DNA of 64,000 bases from DASZFV01 sp036494575 (GTDB taxonomy: Bacteria > Myxococcota_A > Polyangia > Fen-1088): positions 1-64,000 of the forward strand of contig DASXOE010000084.1 in the NCBI GenBank assembly GCA_036494575.1, given 5' to 3'. The notes under the pieces were generated by a model, which saw only the letters and a program-made list of their open reading frames with translations, was not told where the DNA came from and made no database searches. Shown here in pieces: positions 1 through 7,688 of this stretch. The translations under genes were made by a program, and so were the position numbers. How positions within the stretch are numbered: the stretch's first letter is position 1; each line of letters begins with the position of its first letter.

Positions 1-423
1 GGGACCGAAGACCGCGAAGCGCACGTCGGCGCCGAGGCCGCGCGCGCGCGCCGCCGCCTCGACCTCGGCGCGCGTGTGCGTCGACGCGGCGAGCGCGAGG
101 CCGGGCGCGACGCGCGCGACGTCGAGGGGCGTGAGCGACCGGCCGGCGAGGTGGACGCCGTCCGCGCCCACGGCCAGGGCGATGTCGACGCGATCGTTGA
201 CGAAGAGGGCGGCGCCCGCGGCGCGCGTGACCTCGCGCAGCGCCGTGGCGAGCTCGAAGAGCGCGCGCCCTGGGAGATCCTTCTCGCGCAGCTGCACGGC
301 CACCGCGCCGCGGGCCTCGAGAGGCACGCCCGCGAGCGCCGCCCGCACGACGTCGGGCAGCGGACGCCCCGCCGTCGCGTGGCGGTCCGTGACGAGATAG
401 AGCCGGGGGACGGCGCCGGGCAC
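1..423 (-). CDS. thiE: Thiamine-phosphate synthase ThiE (partial)
   Basis: ThiE joins the thiazole and pyrimidine halves of thiamine to make thiamine phosphate in the cytoplasm. The visible 141 residues carry the family landmarks in order: LYLVTDR near the N-terminus, VQLREKDL (pyrophosphate/lysine site), LFVNDRVDIA, GADGVHLAGRSL and a STHTRAE segment. The GTG start at 423 lies 10 bp after the thiG stop, so the two genes form a minus-strand thiamine operon. The C-terminal third (the GGI-type phosphate loop) lies beyond the window edge and cannot be checked. Confidence 0.9.
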   Translation of the reverse strand, partial: MPGAVPRLYLVTDRHATAGRPLPDVVRAALAGVPLEARGAVAVQLREKDLPGRALFELATALREVTRAAGAALFVNDRVDIALAVGADGVHLAGRSLTPLDVARVAPGLALAASTHTRAEVEAAARARGLGADVRFAVFGP

Positions 424-433
424 AGACGGCGCT

Positions 434-1429
434 CTATTCGATGAGGCCGTCGAGGGGTGACGAGGCGGACGCGTAGAGCTTGCGCGGGATGCGGCCGGCG
501 CGGAACGCCTTGCGGCCCGCGACGACGGCGTCGCGCATGGCCTCGGCCATCATGAGCGGATCGCGCGCGCCCGCGATGGCGGTGTTCATGAGCACGCCGT
601 CGCAGCCGAGCTCGAGGGCGACCGCGGCGTCGCTGGCCGTCCCCACGCCGGCGTCGACGATGACGGGCACCTTGGCCGACTCGAGCAACTCCAGGATGAT
701 GCGGAGGTTGTAGGGATTGCGGATGCCGAGGCCCGAGCCGATGGGGGCCGCGAGCGGCATGACGGCCGCGCAGCCCACGTCGGCGAGCTTCTTGGCGAGC
801 ACCGGGTCGTCCATGCAGTAAGGGAGGACGGTGAAGCCATCCTTGACGAGGACGCGCGCGGCCTCGAGGGTCGCGGCGCCGTCCGGGAAGAGCGTGCGCG
901 CGTCGCCGATGACCTCGAGCTTGACCATGTCGGCCATGCCGAGCTCGCGCGCGAGGCGGCAGGTGCGAATGGCCTCGTCGGCCGTGTAGCAGCCCGCCGT
1001 GTTGGGCAGCAGCGTGTGGCGCTTGCGGTCGATCGTGTCGAGGACGTTGGCTTTGCCCGGCGTCATGTCGACGCGCCGGAGCGCGACCGTGACGATCTCG
1101 GCGCCCGAGCGCAAGATGGCCTCGCGGCCCTGGTCGATCGATGCGTACTTGCCGGTTCCGACGAGGAGCCGCGACCTGAAGGTCCGCCCGGCTATGACGA
1201 GGGGATCGTCGGCGTCGGCCGCGCCGCCCCCCACAAAGGCCACGATCTCCACGTGGTCCCCCTCGACGAGCTGCGCCTCGGTCCAGGTGCGGCGCGGAAC
1301 GACGTCCTGATTGCGCTCGACGGCGACGCGCGCGGCGTCCATTCCGAGGGCGGCGACGAGGGCGGCGACGGTCGTGCCAGACGGCGTCGTTCGCGGCTCG
1401 CCGTTGACGGTGATGCGAAGGTCGTTCAT
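434..1429 (-). CDS. thiSG: ThiS-ThiG fusion: sulfur carrier plus thiazole synthase
   Basis: A 331-residue protein. Residues 1 to about 69 resemble ThiS, a ubiquitin-fold sulfur carrier: it starts with an RITVNGEP strand and ends in a GGG. Residues from about 76 on are ThiG (VIAGRTFRSRLLVGTGKY, then the VTVALRR segment with DMTP, and C-terminal VDAGVGTASDAA and LMNTAIAGA). ThiG builds the thiazole phosphate from DXP, dehydroglycine and ThiS-thiocarboxylate. Normally ThiS ends with a free GlyGly that is adenylated; here the glycines are internal, so cleavage or a different sulfur route is implied. The start is 21 bp from the divergent nrdR gene. Annotated fusions of this type exist, but their chemistry is unclear to me. 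Confidence 0.93.
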   Translation of the reverse strand: MNDLRITVNGEPRTTPSGTTVAALVAALGMDAARVAVERNQDVVPRRTWTEAQLVEGDHVEIVAFVGGGAADADDPLVIAGRTFRSRLLVGTGKYASIDQGREAILRSGAEIVTVALRRVDMTPGKANVLDTIDRKRHTLLPNTAGCYTADEAIRTCRLARELGMADMVKLEVIGDARTLFPDGAATLEAARVLVKDGFTVLPYCMDDPVLAKKLADVGCAAVMPLAAPIGSGLGIRNPYNLRIILELLESAKVPVIVDAGVGTASDAAVALELGCDGVLMNTAIAGARDPLMMAEAMRDAVVAGRKAFRAGRIPRKLYASASSPLDGLIE

Positions 1430-1450
1430 GAGTGGTACGAAGCATACCCG

Positions 1451-1915
1451 ATGAGGTGTCCGTTCTGCTCAGCGGTCGAGGACAAGGTCGTGGACACCCG
1501 TCCGTCCGACAACGACCAGGTCATTCGCCGGCGCCGCGAGTGCGTCGGCTGCGGGCGGCGCTTCACGACCTACGAGCGCGTCGACGAGATCCTGCCCATG
1601 GTCATCAAGAAGGACGGGCGGCGCGAGCCGTTCGACCGCGCCAAGATCCTGAGCGGCCTCAAGAAGGCGTGCTCGAAGCGGCCCGTGCCCGTCGAGGTGC
1701 TCGAGAAGGCCGTCGACCGCATCGAGCGAGAGCTCGAGGAGGCGGGCGAGAAGGAGATCCCGTCGACGCGCATCGGCGACGCCGGCATGGCGGCGCTGCG
1801 CGACATCGACGACGTCGCCTACGTGCGCTTCGCGTCGGTGTATCGATCGTTTCGCGACGTCAACGAGCTCATGGCGGAGCTCAAGAGCCTGGTCGAGGCG
1901 CGGGGGCGAAGGTGA
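1451..1915 (+). CDS. nrdR: Transcriptional repressor NrdR
   Basis: NrdR senses (d)ATP and represses ribonucleotide reductase genes. The 154-residue length is normal. The N-terminal zinc ribbon has Cys3, Cys6, Cys31 and Cys34 with the diagnostic CxxC...ECxGCGRRFTTYE context. The ATP-cone follows, from IKKDGRREPFDR to the VAYVRFASVYRSF signature. It is the first gene of a plus-strand run, and its TGA overlaps the ribD GTG by 4 bp. Pairing of nrdR with rib genes and nusB is a common bacterial arrangement. Confidence 0.97.
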   Translation: MRCPFCSAVEDKVVDTRPSDNDQVIRRRRECVGCGRRFTTYERVDEILPMVIKKDGRREPFDRAKILSGLKKACSKRPVPVEVLEKAVDRIERELEEAGEKEIPSTRIGDAGMAALRDIDDVAYVRFASVYRSFRDVNELMAELKSLVEARGRR

Positions 1916-3060
1916 GCGCTGCGCGCGGGCGCGCGGGGGCCTTCTCGGCCGCCGACGAGCGGTTCATGCGGCGCGCGCTCGTCCTCGCCGCGCGCGGGCG
2001 GGGCACGACGCGGCCGAACCCGGTCGTGGGCGCCGTCGTCGCGCGTGGCGGGCGCGTGCTCGCCGAGGGCTTCCACAGCCGCGCCGGGCTGCCGCACGCG
2101 GAGGTGAACGCGCTCGCGCGCCTGCCGCGCGGCGGTGCGCGCGGCGCGACCCTCTACGTCAACCTCGAGCCGTGCTGCCACACGGGCCGCACCGGTCCCT
2201 GCACCGACGCGATCCTCGCGGCGGGCCTCGCGCGCGTCGTCGTCGGTTGTCTCGATCCGAACCCGCTCGTCGACGGGCGCGGCGTCGCGCGCCTGCGGCG
2301 CGCCGGCGTGCGCGTCGACGTGGGATGCCTCGAGGCCGAGAGCCGCGCCGCCAACCGGGCGTTCTCGATCTGGGCCCACGCGCGCCGGCCCCTCGTGACG
2401 CTCAAGGCGGCCGCGTCGCTCGACGGCTTCATCGCCGACGGCCGGCCGCGCGCGCGCCGCGCGCCCGCCTGGCTCACGGGCCCGCGCGCGCGCCGCGCGG
2501 CCCACGAGCTGCGCGCCGCGCACGACGCCGTGCTCGTGGGCTCGGGCACGGTGCTCGCCGACGATCCGCGCCTCACGGTCCGCCTGCCGGGAGCGGCGCG
2601 GGCGCGGGCGACCCCCGTGCGCGTCGTGCTCGACGGCCGGCTGCGCACGCCGCCCGACGCGCGGCTGCTCGGCGGCGGCCCGCCCACGATCGTCTTTACG
2701 AGGCGCGGCGCCTCGCGCGCGCGCGCGCGCGCGCTGCGCGCCGCCGGCGCCGAGGTGGTCGAGCTGTCGCCATCGCGCGGGCGCGTGCCGCTCGCCGCCG
2801 CGCTGCGCGCGCTGGCGGCGCGCGACATCCAGTCCGTGCTCGTCGAGGGCGGCGCGGCTGTGCACGGCGCGTTCATCTCGGCAGGCCTCGTCGACGCCCT
2901 GGCGCTCTTCGTCGCGCCGCGTCTGCTGGGCGGCGGTGTGCCGATCGCCGCGGGGACGGGGCGCGCCCTCGGCGCCGCCCTGGACCTCGCCGACGTCGAA
3001 TTCCGCCGTTTGGGCCCGGACCTGCTCGTCACGGCGCGGGCGGGCTCGGAGGGCTGGTGA
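1912..3060 (+). CDS. ribD: Bifunctional riboflavin deaminase/reductase RibD
   Basis: RibD performs the second and third steps of riboflavin synthesis: deamination of the pyrimidine and NADPH-dependent reduction of its ribose side chain. The deaminase half has the zinc motif HAEV near residue 62 and PCCHTGRTGPC near residue 90. The reductase half starts around residue 160 (VTLKAAASLDGFIADG) and has the GSGTVLADDPRLTVR and VEGGAAVHGAF segments. The GTG start at 1912 overlaps the nrdR stop (GTGA); no better start lies upstream. At 382 aa the length is normal. Alternating GCGC tracts around 2715-2740 are striking but stay in frame. Confidence 0.96.
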   Translation: MSAARGRAGAFSAADERFMRRALVLAARGRGTTRPNPVVGAVVARGGRVLAEGFHSRAGLPHAEVNALARLPRGGARGATLYVNLEPCCHTGRTGPCTDAILAAGLARVVVGCLDPNPLVDGRGVARLRRAGVRVDVGCLEAESRAANRAFSIWAHARRPLVTLKAAASLDGFIADGRPRARRAPAWLTGPRARRAAHELRAAHDAVLVGSGTVLADDPRLTVRLPGAARARATPVRVVLDGRLRTPPDARLLGGGPPTIVFTRRGASRARARALRAAGAEVVELSPSRGRVPLAAALRALAARDIQSVLVEGGAAVHGAFISAGLVDALALFVAPRLLGGGVPIAAGTGRALGAALDLADVEFRRLGPDLLVTARAGSEGW

Positions 3061-3066
3061 TATAAT
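3058..3066 (+). promoter_or_regulatory. Extended -10 promoter candidate for ribE operon
   Basis: A perfect TATAAT at 3061-3066 is preceded by TGA, giving a TGN-TATAAT extended -10. The TGA is also the ribD stop codon. No good -35 box is visible. It is rare AT-rich sequence in this GC-rich DNA and could start an internal transcript for ribE, ribB and ribH about 45 bp downstream. I see no FMN riboswitch between 3060 and 3112. Confidence 0.45.
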
Positions 3067-3111
3067 CGCCGGCGTTCGTCGGGCAAAATCACGTGCCCGC
3101 GAGCTTTTTCC

Positions 3112-3780
3112 ATGTTCACGGGGATTGTCGAAGCGACCGGGACCGTCGCCGCGCTCGAGAGGCGCGAGGGCGGGGTGCGCCTCACCGTTGCGACCGATCT
3201 CGACGTCGGGGCCCTGCCCCTCGGCGCCAGCATCGCCGTCGACGGCGTTTGTCTCACCGTCGTCGAGCGGGCCGCGGGGCGCTTCGCGGCCGACCTCGGG
3301 CCCGAGACGCTCGCGCGCACGACGCTCGGCGCGCTCCGGCCCGGCGAGCGCGTTCACCTCGAGCGGCCGCTGCGCCTCGGGGACGCGCTCGGGGGCCACC
3401 TCGTCTCGGGCCACGTCGACGGCGTCGGCACGGTCGTGGGCCGCCGCCAGGCAGGGACCTCGCTCGAGCTCGAGATCGCGGCTCCTGCGACCGTGGTCGC
3501 GACGCTCGTCCCGAAGGGCTCGATCACCGTCGGCGGCGCGAGCCTCACGATCAACGGCGTCACGGACGAGCGGTTCTCCGTGACGCTGATACCGCACACT
3601 CTCGCCGTGACGGCCCTGGGCGCGTTGGCGATCGGCGCCGCCGTCAACCTCGAGGGCGATCTCATCGCCAAGCACGTCGACCGGCTCGTCACGGCGCGCC
3701 TCGAGCGCGACGCGGAGGCATCCGCGCGGGACGCGGCCGGGCGGGACGCGGCCGAAAGGAAGCGCGCGAATGTCCGCTGA
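3112..3780 (+). CDS. ribE: Riboflavin synthase alpha chain
   Basis: This enzyme dismutates two 6,7-dimethyl-8-ribityllumazine molecules to riboflavin plus the pyrimidine precursor. The first residues, MFTGIVEATG, are diagnostic. The two lumazine-binding barrel repeats both carry the expected motifs: GASIAVDGVCLTV and GHLVSGHVDGVG, then the second copy GSITVGGASLTINGV and EGDLIAKHVDR. The protein has 222 residues with a short arginine/alanine-rich tail. Its end overlaps the start of the next gene by 11 bp. Named ribE here; E. coli calls the same enzyme RibC. Confidence 0.96.
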   Translation: MFTGIVEATGTVAALERREGGVRLTVATDLDVGALPLGASIAVDGVCLTVVERAAGRFAADLGPETLARTTLGALRPGERVHLERPLRLGDALGGHLVSGHVDGVGTVVGRRQAGTSLELEIAAPATVVATLVPKGSITVGGASLTINGVTDERFSVTLIPHTLAVTALGALAIGAAVNLEGDLIAKHVDRLVTARLERDAEASARDAAGRDAAERKRANVR

Positions 3781-4972
3781 CGCCAAGGGTCCCGTCTCTC
3801 CCGAGCGCATGGACGCCGTCCGGCGCGCCATCGACGACGTTCGCGCGGGGCGCATGGTGATCCTCGTCGACGACGAGGATCGCGAGAACGAGGGCGACCT
3901 CGTGCTGGCCGCCGACCTCGCGACGCCCGAGGCCATCAACTTCATGGCGCGCCACGGCCGCGGCCTCATCTGTCTGTCGCTCACCGAGGAGCGCGTCGCG
4001 ACCCTCGCCCTCCCCATGATGTCGGCGGACAACCGCTCTCCGCGCCAGACGAACTTCACTGTGAGCATCGACGCGCGCCGCGGGACGACGACGGGCATCT
4101 CGGCGCGCGAGCGGGCCGAGACGATTCGCGTCGCCGTCGCCCGCGACACCGTCCCCGACGACCTCGTGACACCCGGGCACATCTTCCCGCTGCGCGCGCG
4201 GCGCGGTGGCGTGCTCGTCCGCTCGGGACACACCGAGGGCTCCGTCGATCTGGCGCGCCTCGCGGGGCGAGAGCCCGCGGCCGTCATCTGCGAGATCATG
4301 CGCGAGGACGGCGAGATGGCGCGCATGCCGGACCTCGCGGCCTTCGCGGCCGAGCACGGCCTCGCCGTCGTCAAGATCGCCGATCTCATCGAGTACCGCC
4401 TCTCGCGCGAGATGCTCGTGCGTCGCGCCGCCGAGTCGGTCGTGCGCCCGCGCGCGAGCGGCGTGCGCGCCGAGTTCCGCGCCTACGTGTACACGACCGA
4501 CGTCGAGGACACCGAGTACCTCGCGCTCGTGCTGGGCGACATCCACCCGGACGAGCCGGTGCTCGTGCGCGTTCAGACTGCGAGCGTGCTGCGCGACGTC
4601 TTCGCGGCCGCGACGGCCGACGACGCCCAGGCGCCCGGCGTGCCGCTGCGCCTCATCGAAGAGGCGGGCAAGGGCGTCATGCTCTACGTCTTCCCGCGCG
4701 GGCGCGCCAGCGTCCTCACCGAGTTCCAGGGGCTGCAAGGCGACGCGGGCGAGGCGGCCGGCACCGCGCCGGCGGGCACGGGCGAGTCACGGCTGCGCGA
4801 CTTCGGCCTCGGGGCGCAGGTGCTCGCGCACCTCGGCGTCCAACGCATCCGCCTGCTCACGAACCACCCGCGCCGCATCGTGGGCGTCGCCGGCTACGGG
4901 CTCGAGATCGTCGAGTGCCTCCCTATCGGCGCCCCGGCGAAAGTGGTAAGGCTGCGCGAGCGAGAAGGTTGA
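3770..4972 (+). CDS. ribB: DHBP synthase with degenerate GTP cyclohydrolase II domain (RibBX-like)
   Basis: The first ~200 residues are 3,4-dihydroxy-2-butanone-4-phosphate synthase, with DDEDRENEGDLVLAA, a TTGISARERAETI segment and RSGHTEGSVDLARLAG intact. The second half aligns with GTP cyclohydrolase II at its end (DFGLGAQVLAHLG, LLTNHPRRIVGVAGYGLEIVE). However, the stretch that should hold the three zinc cysteines and the RCDCG motif after VLVRV reads QTASVLRDVFAAATADDAQ and has no cysteine. GTP cyclohydrolase II activity is therefore probably absent, as in RibBX hybrids described in proteobacteria. The organism would need another RibA. AAAGGA at 3755 serves as the ribosome site. Confidence 0.93.
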   Translation: MSADAKGPVSPERMDAVRRAIDDVRAGRMVILVDDEDRENEGDLVLAADLATPEAINFMARHGRGLICLSLTEERVATLALPMMSADNRSPRQTNFTVSIDARRGTTTGISARERAETIRVAVARDTVPDDLVTPGHIFPLRARRGGVLVRSGHTEGSVDLARLAGREPAAVICEIMREDGEMARMPDLAAFAAEHGLAVVKIADLIEYRLSREMLVRRAAESVVRPRASGVRAEFRAYVYTTDVEDTEYLALVLGDIHPDEPVLVRVQTASVLRDVFAAATADDAQAPGVPLRLIEEAGKGVMLYVFPRGRASVLTEFQGLQGDAGEAAGTAPAGTGESRLRDFGLGAQVLAHLGVQRIRLLTNHPRRIVGVAGYGLEIVECLPIGAPAKVVRLREREG

Positions 4973-4992
4973 GCCGAGATGAGAGCGAAGGC

Positions 4993-5577
4993 ATGAGCGA
5001 CGGCATCGACAGCGACACGAAAGCGGGCGCCGGCGCCTGGGCGGCCCTCGAGATCCACGAGGGCGGCCTGTCGGCGGCGGGCCGGGGGTTCGCCATCGTG
5101 GCCTCGCGCTTCAACGACTTCATCGTCGACAAGCTCGTCGACGGGGCGCGCGACGCCCTGCGCCGCACGGGCGCCGATGCGGCGCGCGTCGAGCTGTTCC
5201 GGTGCCCCGGCGCCATGGAGCTGCCGGGCCTGGCCCGCCGCGCGCTCGCCACGGGCCGCTTCGAGGGGCTCATCGTCCTCGGGGCCGTCATCCGCGGCGC
5301 GACGCCGCACTTCGATCTCGTCGTGGGCGAGGCGACGCGCGGCATCGGCGCGCTCGCGGCCGAGACGGGGTGCGCCGTCGGCTACGGCGTGCTCGCCTGC
5401 GACACGATCGAGCAGGCCATCGAGCGCGCCGGCACGAAGGCCGGCAACCGCGGCTTCGACGCCGCCATGGTGGCCATCGAGATGGCTGATCTCTACGCGC
5501 GCCTCGACGCCGAGCAGGGCGACGCGGGCGGCGCCAAGGCGAGCCTCCGGCAAGACCTGCCGCGCCGCTCGAAATAA
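4993..5577 (+). CDS. ribH: 6,7-dimethyl-8-ribityllumazine synthase
   Basis: RibH condenses the DHBP made by RibB with the pyrimidine made by RibD, giving the substrate of riboflavin synthase. Family motifs are visible: VASRFNDFIVDKLVDGA, FRCPGAMELPG, LGAVIRGATPHFD (with the catalytic His) and GVLACDTIEQA, followed by AGNRGFDAA. Starting at ATG 4993 gives 194 residues, somewhat longer than the usual ~155 because of extensions at both ends. The C-terminal tail is rich in Gly, Ala and Arg. It lies 20 bp after ribB and 4 bp before nusB. Confidence 0.95.
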   Translation: MSDGIDSDTKAGAGAWAALEIHEGGLSAAGRGFAIVASRFNDFIVDKLVDGARDALRRTGADAARVELFRCPGAMELPGLARRALATGRFEGLIVLGAVIRGATPHFDLVVGEATRGIGALAAETGCAVGYGVLACDTIEQAIERAGTKAGNRGFDAAMVAIEMADLYARLDAEQGDAGGAKASLRQDLPRRSK

Positions 5578-5581
5578 GGCC

Positions 5582-6055
5582 ATGATCGGCCCGCGGCGCA
5601 GAGCGCGTGAGATCGCGCTCCAGGTCCTCCACGTCATGGACGTCAGCCCCGAGCTCGGGGCCGACGCGGCGATGTCGCGCACGTTCGAGCACCTCATGAC
5701 GGAGCGGGGCCTCGTCGAGGAGGACGACGCCTTCGAGAGCGGAGACGCCGTGGCCGCGCGGCCGGACCGGACGCTCGTCGAGGAGCTCGTGCGCGGCGTG
5801 GGCGCGCGGCAGGCCGAGCTCGATGAGATCCTCGCGAAGCTGTCGCGCAACTGGCGCATCGAGCGCATGGCCGTCGTCGATCGCAACATCATCCGGCTCG
5901 CCCTCTGGGAGCTCCTGCACGCGCCCGCCGTGCCCGTCAACGTCGTCATCAACGAGGCCATCGAGCTCGCGAAGCGCTTCGGCTCGACCGAGGGCGCGGC
6001 CTTCGTCAACGGGCTGCTCGACCGCGCCGTCACCGAGCTCGAGATACGGCGGTGA
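5582..6055 (+). CDS. nusB: Transcription antitermination factor NusB
   Basis: NusB binds boxA RNA with NusE (S10) in rRNA antitermination. The 157-residue protein begins RRRAREIALQVLHVMD, the usual helical start, and ends with the conserved IERMAVVDRNIIRLALWEL and PVNVVINEAIELAKRFGSTEGAAFVNGLLD segments. An insertion around residues 30-60 (EEDDAFESGD) makes it a little longer than E. coli NusB. The ribH-nusB order is a widely conserved neighbourhood. Confidence 0.96.
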   Translation: MIGPRRRAREIALQVLHVMDVSPELGADAAMSRTFEHLMTERGLVEEDDAFESGDAVAARPDRTLVEELVRGVGARQAELDEILAKLSRNWRIERMAVVDRNIIRLALWELLHAPAVPVNVVINEAIELAKRFGSTEGAAFVNGLLDRAVTELEIRR

Positions 6056-6058
6056 TGT

Positions 6059-6661
6059 TTGCCCGTTTCGCTCCTGCCCATTGACCTGCAGCGCTGGGAC
6101 CAGGCCCCTCCGGGTGACGCGCTCTGCGTGCCCGTGTGGACGGACGTGCGCCCGCTGCGCGGCGCCGCGGGGCTGCTCGACTGGCGCATGTGCGGACGAC
6201 TGTCGGGCATGCTGGCCTCCGGCAAGGTGACGGCGGCCGAGGGCGAGCAGACGCTCTTCCCGAGCGCGCACCGCCTGCCTTGGCGGCTCGTGCTGGCGCT
6301 GGGCGCCGGGCCGCGGCGCGACTTCTCCGAGCGCCGCTTCCAGGCGTCCGTGCGCCGCGCCTTCGACGCCGCGCGCGGGCTCGGGGCGCGCCGCATGGCG
6401 TTCGCGCTGCCGGGGCGCGATGGCGAGCGTGCCGTCACAGGCGCCGCTGCCGCGCTGACCTCGCGTCGCGCGCTCGACCTCCTGTTGCAGGAGCTCGACG
6501 CCACGCCGAGCGTCGTCGACGAGCTGGCCGTGATCGCGCCGGCGGCCGTCCAAAAGGAGCTCGGCGAGGTGCTGCGCCTGCGCACGGTGCGGGCCGTCGC
6601 CCCGGTTCCGCGACCCGCGCCGCGCGCGCCGCTCGGCCGCGCGCCGCGGCCGAAACCCTGA
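6059..6661 (+). CDS. Protein resembling stand-alone leucyl aminopeptidase (M17) N-terminal domain
   Basis: The 200-residue protein contains PLRGAAGLLDWRMCGRLSGML, followed by a GEQTLFP segment and LVLALGAG...F..RRFQASVRRAFDAARGLGARRMAFALPG. This pattern recalls the macro-like N-terminal domain of M17 leucyl aminopeptidases, without the metal-binding catalytic domain. A structural or regulatory role is therefore more likely than peptidase activity. The only in-frame start near the beginning is TTG at 6059, 3 bp after the nusB stop. The last 25 residues are Pro/Arg/Ala-rich. Domain assignment is from memory of the pattern and is tentative. Confidence 0.6.
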   Translation: MPVSLLPIDLQRWDQAPPGDALCVPVWTDVRPLRGAAGLLDWRMCGRLSGMLASGKVTAAEGEQTLFPSAHRLPWRLVLALGAGPRRDFSERRFQASVRRAFDAARGLGARRMAFALPGRDGERAVTGAAAALTSRRALDLLLQELDATPSVVDELAVIAPAAVQKELGEVLRLRTVRAVAPVPRPAPRAPLGRAPRPKP

Positions 6662-6669
6662 AGATCGGG

Positions 6670-6729
6670 GAAGAGTCGCGCGAAGAGTCGCGCGAAGACT
6701 CGGACGAAGCGTCGGACGAAGCGTCGGAC
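6670..6729 (+). repeat. Five 12-bp tandem repeats
   Basis: Two perfect copies of GAAGAGTCGCGC, one GAAGACTCGGAC and two GAAGCGTCGGAC lie head to tail, followed by a broken sixth unit. They fill most of the 109-bp gap between the M17-like gene and the recombinase gene. The 12-bp period keeps reading frame, but no start codon makes it part of an obvious gene. Confidence 0.85.
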
Positions 6730-6770
6730 GAAAAGTTGCACCTCGCGCGCCGCGGCCCGAACATGGCGGC

Positions 6771-7670
6771 GTGGGGGTCCGTCTCGACGAGGAGATTCAG
6801 CAGTTCCTCGACCACCTCCGGGTCGAGCGCGAGCTGACGCCCGCGACGCTGGAGGCCTACGGGCGCGATCTGACGCTCTTCGCGCGCTTCGCCGCCGACC
6901 GCAAGGTGAAGGGCGGCGCCGAGGTGCGCTCGATCGACGTGCTCGACTACCTGGCCTTCCTGACCGACCGCAAGCTCGCGCCGCGCTCGCAGGCGCGCCG
7001 CCTCATCGCGCTCCGGCAGCTCTTCAAGTTTCTCAAGGCCGAGCGTCACTGTCCGAACGACCCGACCGAGGACGTCGACCTGCCGCGCTACGGGCGCAAG
7101 CTGCCCGAGTTCCTCACCGTCGAGGAGGTCGACCGCCTGCTCGCGGCGCCCGACCGCGCGACGCCGCGGGGCGCGCGCGACGCCGCCATGCTCGAGACGC
7201 TCTATGCGACGGGGCTGCGCGTCTCGGAGCTCGTCAAGCTCCGCCTGCGCGACGTGAACTTCGACGCCGGCTACCTCATGGCCTTCGGCAAGGGACGCAA
7301 GGAGCGCCTCGTGCCCGTCGGCGAGTCGGCGCTCGGCTCGCTGCGCTCGTACGTCGAGGGCTCGCGCCACGTCTTCTCGGGAGGACGCGCCGAGGACGCG
7401 CTCTTCCTCACGCACCACGGCGGCTCGATGACGCGCCAGGGGTTCTGGAAGCTGCTCGGGCGGTACGCCATCGTCGCGGCCATCCGCAAGCGCATCTCGC
7501 CGCACAAGCTGCGGCACTCGTTCGCGACCCACCTCGTCGAGCGCGGCGCCGATCTGCGCGCCGTGCAGGCCATGCTGGGCCACGCCGACATCGGCACGAC
7601 CGAGATCTACACGCACCTGTCGCGCGGCCACCTGCGCGCGCTCTACGACCGGTTCTTCCCCCGAGCGTGA
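6771..7670 (+). CDS. xerD: Tyrosine recombinase XerC/XerD
   Basis: A 299-residue site-specific recombinase, probably resolving chromosome dimers at dif. The SAM-like N-terminal domain (FLDHLRVERELTPATLEAYGRDL) is followed by the catalytic domain with the first Arg in ATGLRVSELVKLR, HKLRHSFATHLVERGADL (His-x-x-Arg), GHADIGTTEIYTHLS with the tyrosine nucleophile and the preceding His. Length and the chromosomal neighbours scpA/scpB favour a housekeeping Xer over a phage integrase. XerC and XerD cannot be separated with confidence from one sequence. Starts at GTG 6771. Confidence 0.93.
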   Translation: MGVRLDEEIQQFLDHLRVERELTPATLEAYGRDLTLFARFAADRKVKGGAEVRSIDVLDYLAFLTDRKLAPRSQARRLIALRQLFKFLKAERHCPNDPTEDVDLPRYGRKLPEFLTVEEVDRLLAAPDRATPRGARDAAMLETLYATGLRVSELVKLRLRDVNFDAGYLMAFGKGRKERLVPVGESALGSLRSYVEGSRHVFSGGRAEDALFLTHHGGSMTRQGFWKLLGRYAIVAAIRKRISPHKLRHSFATHLVERGADLRAVQAMLGHADIGTTEIYTHLSRGHLRALYDRFFPRA

Positions 7671-7679
7671 TGCTAGGGT
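7671..7679 (+). promoter_or_regulatory. Extended -10 candidate close to the M50 protease start
   Basis: TGC-TAGGGT lies 9 bp before the ATG at 7689. A transcript starting about 7 bp after this hexamer would begin at or just before the start codon, so the mRNA could be nearly leaderless. No Shine-Dalgarno sequence is seen. No clear -35 box. Confidence 0.35.
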
Positions 7680-7688
7680 AGCGCCACC

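Noticed and set aside
1430..1450. Possible TPP riboswitch before the thiS-thiG gene
   Set aside because: Only 21 bp lie between the divergent starts. A THI element would have to lie inside nrdR and no matching conserved blocks were seen there.
3061..3111. Possible FMN riboswitch before ribE
   Set aside because: Only 51 bp separate ribD and ribE, too short for an RFN element, and none of its conserved boxes is visible.
1819..4389. A very long open frame on the minus strand opposite the rib genes
   Set aside because: It encodes Arg/Ala-rich sequence without motifs, while the plus strand has complete RibD, RibE and RibB. High GC content removes stop codons from the antisense frame.
6771..7670. 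Phage or island integrase
   Set aside because: Size, motif spacing and the scpA/scpB neighbourhood fit a housekeeping Xer recombinase; no phage genes or att-like repeats surround it.
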